From Trichoderma breve (lineage: Eukaryota > Ascomycota > Sordariomycetes > Hypocreales > Hypocreaceae), in contig NC_079232.1 in assembly GCF_028502605.1 (NCBI RefSeq), forward strand, positions 5,456,001 through 5,520,000: a stretch of DNA of 64,000 nt, given 5' to 3'. The position numbers were made by a program, and so were the translations under genes. Below are positions 57,462-64,000 of this stretch, one piece after another (the stretch's first letter is position 1; each line of letters begins with the position of its first letter). The notes under the pieces were generated by a model, which searched no databases, was not told the DNA's origin, and worked only from the letters and a program-made list of their open reading frames with translations.

Positions 57462-59441
57462 ATGGCTGGATTCACGCTCTCGCGCCTGATGGCCTTACTG
57501 ACGCTGGCCACAACGACAGCTGGCCATATAACATCCACCGGAGCGACTGTGAAACTTGGAGAACTCAGCTACTTCATCAGCCCCTACCAGGCCGGAAATA
57601 TTCCTCGATCTTCACTCAATGCAATCAGTGATATACCAAGCGCTTTCGGGTTCACTCCAATCACAGTAGTGGCCACAGCCACCAGCTCCTCGGACCTAAA
57701 CGCAGTCCTGACAAACTGGACAAACATCGACGACGTCTTCCAGGCCGGTTTTGCGCAGGTTGTCTTTCTTGCTGGTCAGAAAAGTAGCAGCACGCAAACC
57801 CTACTCGGCACAGACGCAATCGTAGCTCCGCTAGATGTCTCCAACTTGCCCTCTGGGCCTTACTTTGTCGACTCCGCGGGCTCGGCGTACAGAGCTTACC
57901 GTTTGTACGATGATTTTGTCGGTGCATTTGCGGAGTCGCTTCTGCAAAAGCCAGATGGATCTTTTGAGACGCTCTCGGCCAAGATTAGCTCCTCCGTCAC
58001 GATGAGCATCGGTGTACCGTCGAGACTATATTTCACACGAACCAAGGAAAAGCCATTGGCGGGAGTTCGCATCGGAGTAAAGGATCTCTTCGACCTCAGC
58101 GGCGTAAAAAAGTCCAACGGCAACCGGGCATGGTACCACTTCTATCCAGAGGCGGAGAAGACAGCTCCTGCAATCCAAAACCTCATTGACGCCGGTGCTG
58201 TCATCGTTGGCCAACAGATACCGGCACAATTTGCGCAAGGTGGCACCGCCACAGCCGATTGGATCGACTATCACGCACCGTTCAATCCTCGAGGAGATGG
58301 CTATAATGATGCTGGAGGTAGCTCAACGGGCGGCGGCGCATCCATCGCCGCATACGACTGGCTTGATTTGGCCGTTGGAACAGACACTGGTGGAAGTATC
58401 CGCGGTCCTGCAGCTGAGGGCGGAGTCTTTGGCAACCGGCCAAGCTGGGGAAGCGTGTCCGCGGATGGTTGCATGCCTCTCTCTCCGACGATGGACACCA
58501 TTGGCTTTCTCACTCGGGATCCCACGCTCTGGGATGCGGCTCAGGCGGCGTTGTACCAGAGCAAGTATACCTCTTACGCCAATGACAAGGCGATAAATTG
58601 GCCGAAGAAGATTTACAACATTGGCGGTTGGCCGGACCCAGCTGATCCTACACCCCTTGATGACCTGACGCAGACACTTGTGGATATTAGAAGCAAGATT
58701 GTTGAGTTGACTGGCTCAGAGCTCCATGTGACTGAGATTGCGGATGAATGGATCAAAACGCGACCCAAGACAGCCCAGAATGCCAGCATAAACGAAGTTC
58801 TTGATCGTGTGTACGCCATCAAGATAGAGAAAGATGTTGTACGGCTTGTCCGAGAACCATTTTATGCCGATTATAGCGGTAAGTCGAGAAACCCGGTTCA
58901 TGCTCCTCCCTGATAGAAAGTAATCGGTTAACACATTCACACAGCAAAACACGACGGTGCTCTCCCTGCGGTCGACCCAGCCAACACCAACCGATGGGAC
59001 TTTGCCGACCAGACACCAGACTCGGCACTTGTCGGCGCCGAGACCAACAGAACCATGTTCCGAGATTGGCTGCAGTCAGAGTTACTGACGACAGACAACG
59101 AGACTTGCTCCTCAGCGATTATAATTTACGCGACAGTTCTCGCTGATCCCGTGCCGCGTAACGTCTACCTGAGCCCGCCCAAGGTGAACCCCAAGTTCTC
59201 CCTGTCTCGGATAGCGCCGTTTGCAGAAGTCCCAGACTTTGCCATTCCAGTTGGAGAGTTTGAGGCAAACAGCACCATTACGAATCACACACAGATGCTG
59301 CCTTTGGGGCTGGGCATCATGGTGGCCAAAGGTTGCGATGGAATGTTGACGAGGTTGGCACAGGACATGGTGAAGAGCGGCATCATTGGGCATTACGAGG
59401 CTGGTGGGACAATGGAGGGCGGAGAGGTGTTGTTTAAGTGA
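57462..59441 (+). CDS. secreted amidase-signature family enzyme
   Basis: Amidase-signature enzymes hydrolyse amide bonds through a Ser-cisSer-Lys triad; the substrate here is unknown. Two exons, 57462-58878 and 58945-59441, give 637 residues (intron GTAAGT...CACAG; join ADYS-A-KHDGALP). The N-terminus MAGFTLSRLMALLTLATTTAG is a signal peptide, so the protein probably enters the secretory pathway. About 180 residues of alpha/beta sequence precede the catalytic domain, resembling an N-terminal module seen in some fungal amidases. The triad is visible: K207 in VGVKDLFDL, S287/S288 in GGSSTGGGAS, and nucleophile S312 in GTDTGGSIRGPA. The C-terminal part has IPVGEF and GCDGML segments. Several NxT/S sites occur. 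It is divergent from the unknown-function gene at 54520-56503. Confidence 0.92.
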
Positions 59442-59859
59442 GGAGGGTATATTGGCACAATGTAATCAAGAAGAGCCAAGAGGCTTAATGTATAATACTA
59501 AGTCCTGAAATACTAATTGATATATATGTCTCTATTTAATAGCCAGTTGGAGTTGCTACAGAACTACCAGCAGACCAAGCGCACAATCCCACATCAGCAT
59601 TTTCCAGAAAATTAATCCTTGACTGCGGTTCGGCGTGCGCCTATGTCGTGATGTCAGTTGGAGTGACCAAATCTGCAAAATTGAGCATTCAACACGTTAA
59701 GAGTCATGCCAAAGAAAATAATCTGTCGATGAGTCTGTATCACTAGCGTCGGGGTTGATCGTGGCGTTTCTTCCAACATTTTGTGCAATTGGTTCATTAA
59801 GGTCAATATGCCACCGCTGTTCCAACAAGCCGCCTTCGAGCTCAACCAGTGTTCCGCCG
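59442..59859. other. Intergenic between amidase and tRNA
   Basis: About 420 bases of 3' flank and tRNA upstream sequence. No gene is seen. Confidence 0.6.
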
Positions 59860-59966
59860 GCCCGGTTAGCTCAATCGGTAGAGCGTGAGACTCTTAAGAG
59901 GCACACGATCTAATGTCGCGATATCTCCATATCTCAAGGTTGCGGGTTCGACCCCCGCATTGGGCT
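59860..59966 (+). tRNA. tRNA-Lys(CUU) with 34-nt intron
   Basis: The exon sequence is identical to the copy at 13525: same acceptor arm, A box, B box and CUU anticodon loop. The intron (59897-59930) is about 34 bases and unrelated in sequence apart from its first bases AGAG. It lies one base 3' of the anticodon. A TTTT Pol III stop follows. About ten bases of 3' flank (TTTTCCTATA) are shared with the other copy; the 5' flank is not. Confidence 0.95.
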
Positions 59967-60249
59967 TTTCCTATAACAAGCACCTGGTTGAGAATTCAAG
60001 GCGGCTAATCTAATATTTTTGTGACTTTTTTTGCCTCTTGTTTTTCTTTTGCTTTCCTTTCCTTTCCTTCTTTGTTCCCTCTATCTAGTGTGTGTGTCTG
60101 CCATGCATACATAGTTTTCCGTTTAGCAATTGTCCAGTCTCATGGAAGATGATGATATGGTCTTGAACTAGGTACTTACTCACTTTATGTTCTCTCTTCC
60201 TTAGACGGTACTATCAGCGCGACACGCATGCATCATCAGTCTTTATTCA

Positions 60250-63200
60250 TCATTTCCCCCTCCGTGACCATAGAGAGTTTTTCAGCCATTTCTTAATCCT
60301 TGACTGTCTCGGATCAAAATTCGGCAACCTTCGAACAGTTGCATCAGCGCCCGGTGCTCCCTCAAGCCAGCCCGGAAATGACAATGTGTCACTGTGAAAG
60401 TCTGAGCCATCCAATGCTCTTCTCCACTCCTCTCTAGTGCAAATGTTGAGACGCCCTCCACGCTCAATCAAGACGCGAGATCCTGCGAGATCAAAGCCGT
60501 AGGGGTTGTAACTTTGGTTGCTCTTCACCCAGCAGTCGAGCGGCGTCAGATTCTTTGACGTTAGCCCATTAGGGTCGGCACCTTTGTCCAAGAGATATTT
60601 AACAAGTTGATCGTGAGTAGGTATGTGAAGCGCCTGGATAGTAGCCCCGTGCCCATGGGACAGCACCAATTCGTCAAAATGACTGCTGGTAATACCCAAG
60701 CCTGCGGCGTTCGTGCTGACTTCAACATTGGCCCCTGGCTCAAAGAAGACAGCCATGACCCTCTGGAATAGTTCTATGGGTTTGGTGTTCCTGGTGGTCT
60801 CTGGAGTCGTGTGATAAATATGATCCATCAAGATAAGTAACCCAAAGTAACTCGCGTCGATCTGCAGCCCTTGAGATACCATAGTCTGAAGAAAATCAAT
60901 TGCGCTGTCTGTATCGAATATTTCCTGCTCAATCATATGCAAAACAATGAGAAAGATCAGCATTTTTCTCGTCTCCTTATCATGCTTTAGAGTGTCTTGT
61001 AGATGCAACTTGAGTTTGCAGGCCAGTGCAACTTCCAGTGTTGTGTACCCGGGCATATGCATCAAATACTTTGGAAAAACTTGACTTTCTGGCGGCACTG
61101 TCCATTTGACGCCCGTGAAGGAAAGATATGTACTGTTTCCTGTTGTCGACTCTGCTTCCCGCGCATATTTGGAGAATGCCTCAACCACTGGTATCTCAAT
61201 GAGGCCGTTAGAGTAGGATGCCTTCTGTACGGCTTCATATTTTGAAAGTATTGTATAACCATTTTCCTTTACAATTCGGTATCGTTCTCCAAGTACGATG
61301 CATTTGAATTCAGGAAGCTGGATAAACTCGACCAAAGTTTGATGCAGCAGCTGAAGCCTATCATCGCCGATAGTTTCAACCAAACCACCCGAGTGCGTTC
61401 TCAAGTGCTCTTTAGTGTAGACGGTCGCGTCACCCCGGTCGGTGTCCAACATCCGCGAGTAGATATCATTGACATTTTGAATATTGGCACATAAAAGGAT
61501 TTCTGACATCTCACTGAGATAAATTGAATTTGATGATTTGCTGACAGCCTCGAGCAAGCAAAAAGCCTCCCAGCGGTATGAATGTGATATCCTTTCAATT
61601 ATAGTCTTGTAGTATTGCTCCAAGTCGGTGGGCAGCGACTTGAGGATATCCATGAGCGTTGCACGAAGATCCACAGTATTAATGCCGGAGATAGTCAATG
61701 TAGCAGCGTTGTCTAAGAGATCATTCAGCACCAGTTTAACCCACAAGAAGACACCTCTCGCCTGGTTGACAATCTCCTCGACTAATTGTAAAATCTCTAC
61801 TGAACCTGGCTTTCCGGGGCGTATCGTATGTAAACAAAGCTCTCGAATGTCATTTTCAGTGAATTCATGAATTTGAATGCTGGCTTTGTGTCCGAACGCG
61901 TTAATAAACGGCTGCCAAGGTCGGCTGGAGAAGAGGATCTTCAGCCTGGTACGACTTGTTTCAGCGGAAGCAATGTCTTGTATGAATTGAGAAATAAATT
62001 CTGGTGGGCCGTCGTGTTCGTCTAGAGCATCGATGAAAATGTAAAGATCCAAGTCAATCAGCTGTTGATTAGTAACGAGACTGAGTGCTTGATTGAGATG
62101 TTCTAGACTCCAATCCACCGTTTCAGTACGGCTCCGTTCCGCTTTTCGAGAGAAGAATCTACTCAAAATCGGCTTTATCAAATCATCAGGCTGAACTTTG
62201 GTATTTTTAACCATATATGAGTCATTCGATCTTCGACTCATCAAAAAGTCTCTGAAGCTTGATAGCTGCCTGTTTATGTCGATAGCCTCAAGCCATTTCT
62301 TGACTAGAGAGATGAACTCTCTCTTCTTTGTCCATAGTCTTTGGATTTTAGAGAGAATATCATCCAAAGTGGGAAGTCCACTGGACATGTAAATACTGCT
62401 CATACCGTACGCCTTCAACAATGTATCTCGAAGGGGATAGACCTGTTGTAGAAGGTCTTCATCCCTGTAAATGGTGCCGGTGGATAGCATTGGTTCGACA
62501 ACCATCGTCCGAAAGGCTTTTAGAGGTATCTCACAACATAAAACCTTGTGAAACTGCCTCATTATCTCAGTATTTGGAGTGACTTTGTAGGATGCAACCA
62601 AGGCTTCCAGATCATGAGAAAGGCTTCCAAGATTCTTTGCACGGACAGAATCCTGGTATTTTTGTACAAGAAGAGAGTGGATAGCCAGGAATGACTGAGG
62701 GGCTTGTTTGAGAACCTGGCTCAAAATTCCGCGATGGAGGCCTTCGAGTGACTTCTGGATTGCTGTACCGCGATGATGGAAGAAGAATGTCGCGCGGACA
62801 TGATTAGCACTGCGGCGCCATATGCGTAGGTAATCCGCCGTGAGCGGATTGCTGTGAAGGTACTTCATGAATGTTGATTTGCCGGACCCTGGCTTGCCAG
62901 ATATCCAGAGCAGCTTATCATCGTTTTGCAGCCAACTGGTTAACCCAACAGATAATTTCTCAAACGCCCATACGAAAGAGTGACCAGCTGCTACGTCAAT
63001 CTGCTCCAGTCGACTGTCCCGTTCCGGGGCGTGGATTGCCTGTATGATGGCTATAAAATGCCAGTTTGATTAGCATTCTCCACATATACAATAAGAATAT
63101 ATACTTACAATGGATTTCCCAGAATTCCGGGTCCATTGCAGGATCGACATGATTCACAAAGGTCTGAGCTGGTTGACTCTCAATATCGAAGGCTGCCATA

Positions 63201-64000
63201 TTTTCAATAGATGGCTCACTTGCTTCTTCATCAGCCTCTTCAGTACCATCTTTGAGCATGTCTTGAAGTTTATAGGCAATGCGACCAATGAGCTCGCTCC
63301 CCCCAGGAGAATTTGACCATATCTGAGTGGTTGGCATTGATTTGGATGGTCGACCCTGGTTCGAAGTGTAGCGTTGGCTTGTTGCAGAGAGCGGAGACAA
63401 AAACAGTTCCAGGTCTACATCTCTTGTATTTTCCGTCGACCGTCTAGAGACGTAATTAGCATGAAATTTCTTCACAGTAATGAAAGATGGTGATGCAACC
63501 ATACTGTTACTGTCGGCGTTGTCTCTGTCTCGTACGCCCAGAGCAGTTTCATCTTTTGAAGATGAGAGATGCCTAAGAATTGCTCCTCCAATACCTCGAT
63601 GAACGGCGATTCATTTGAGATTTCTTTAACAAGGGCATCCTTGTTTGGCTGACCTTCTAGCATAATCTGTAGATCCGAGACGTCTAAGCCTTGACTTGGG
63701 ACTCCGAAAAAGATCGCCCCTCGAGAGCGACTAAGGATCAATTCATCTCTTACACCGCTGTCGGCTAACATGCGGAATGCTTCCTTCAGAACGATACCTC
63801 CAAGGCTATGGGCGAAAAAAAAATGAGCTTTGTAGAGCCAGGTCCAGCCCATCCTCCTTGTTGAAGGGTGTGAATGAAGGTCAAGGCCATATCTGGAACT
63901 GTTTGAAATGACCTACTTCCAGCTAATTTAGTGTCGTAGCCATACAAAATAAAGTTAACGTTTGGAACAAAATGAGGAAGGGCATCCCGAATCCACATAA
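60250..64000 (-). CDS. NLR-like protein: esterase-like N-terminus, NACHT, ankyrin end; truncated and frameshifted
   Basis: This resembles fungal NOD-like receptors, with an alpha/beta-hydrolase (SesB-like) effector domain, a NACHT NTPase and a C-terminal repeat. The 5' end lies beyond the right edge. On the minus strand, 63998-63824 reads WIRDALPHFVPN...ILYGYDTKL, then 63823 down gives HSLGGIVLKEAF and GAIFFGVPSQGLDVSDL. After an intron (donor at 63507 or 63501, CTCTAG acceptor) comes TVDGKYKR...NANHSDMVKFS, then IGRIAYKLQDML. A further intron (about 63111-63053) leads to the NACHT part. Walker A is GKPGSGKST near 62885, Walker B is FIDALDE near 62030, and the 872-codon frame to 60250 is intact. 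It ends with two short ankyrin-like units (LLDKGADPNG, LTPLD). Frame breaks occur at a T9 run (63815-63823) and a G6 run (63299-63304). These could be real mutations or base-calling errors. Confidence 0.8.

Overview
The window reads as filamentous ascomycete nuclear DNA. Evidence: short GT-AG introns with CTAAC/CTRAC-type branch sites, intron-containing tRNA genes, Zn(II)2Cys6 regulators, HET and NACHT-type proteins, a class II hydrophobin, and orthologues of Atg3, Cwc24 and ApsA/Num1. The class II hydrophobin and overall style suggest Sordariomycetes, probably Hypocreales and perhaps Trichoderma; this placement is inference. All gene models were spliced by hand from reading frame, donor and acceptor.

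Left part (0-17.7 kb). A Zn(II)2Cys6 transcription factor (+) is followed by a 0.6 kb pyrimidine-rich block. Then, all on the minus strand, come a class I glutamine amidotransferase, a small secreted protein, an orphan GPI-anchor-like C-terminus, and an 11-exon CorA-like membrane protein with a long N-terminal coiled coil. A tRNA-Lys(CUU) with an intron follows. The last gene here (-) is a regulator carrying two C2H2 fingers and a Zn(II)2Cys6 cluster, the domain set described for the melanin regulator Cmr1.

Middle (17.7-44 kb). About 8.5 kb have no gene I can support. After that come a large proline/serine-rich coiled-coil protein (+) and a conserved fungal protein of unknown function with a long poly-serine tract (+). 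A housekeeping block on the minus strand holds atg3 (autophagy E2-like enzyme), cwc24 (CCCH-RING splicing factor) and a class II hydrophobin. Another 5.5 kb non-coding stretch ends in the long leader of the next gene.

Right part (44-64 kb). A 1886-residue ApsA/Num1-type cortical anchor (coiled coil, tandem repeats, C-terminal PH domain) is followed by what looks like an accessory block. It contains a HET-domain protein (-), a three-exon protein of unknown function resembling dimeric alpha/beta-barrel families (-), a secreted amidase-signature enzyme (+), and a second tRNA-Lys(CUU) with identical exons but a different intron. It ends in an NLR-like protein (-) with an esterase-like N-terminus, NACHT and short ankyrin C-terminus. 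That last gene runs off the right edge, and its N-terminal half shows two apparent frameshifts at homopolymers.

I found no complete transposon, CRISPR array or rRNA gene. The most unusual observations are the disrupted NLR next to HET and tRNA genes, the hybrid zinc-finger regulator, the ApsA repeat array, and the orphan GPI tail.
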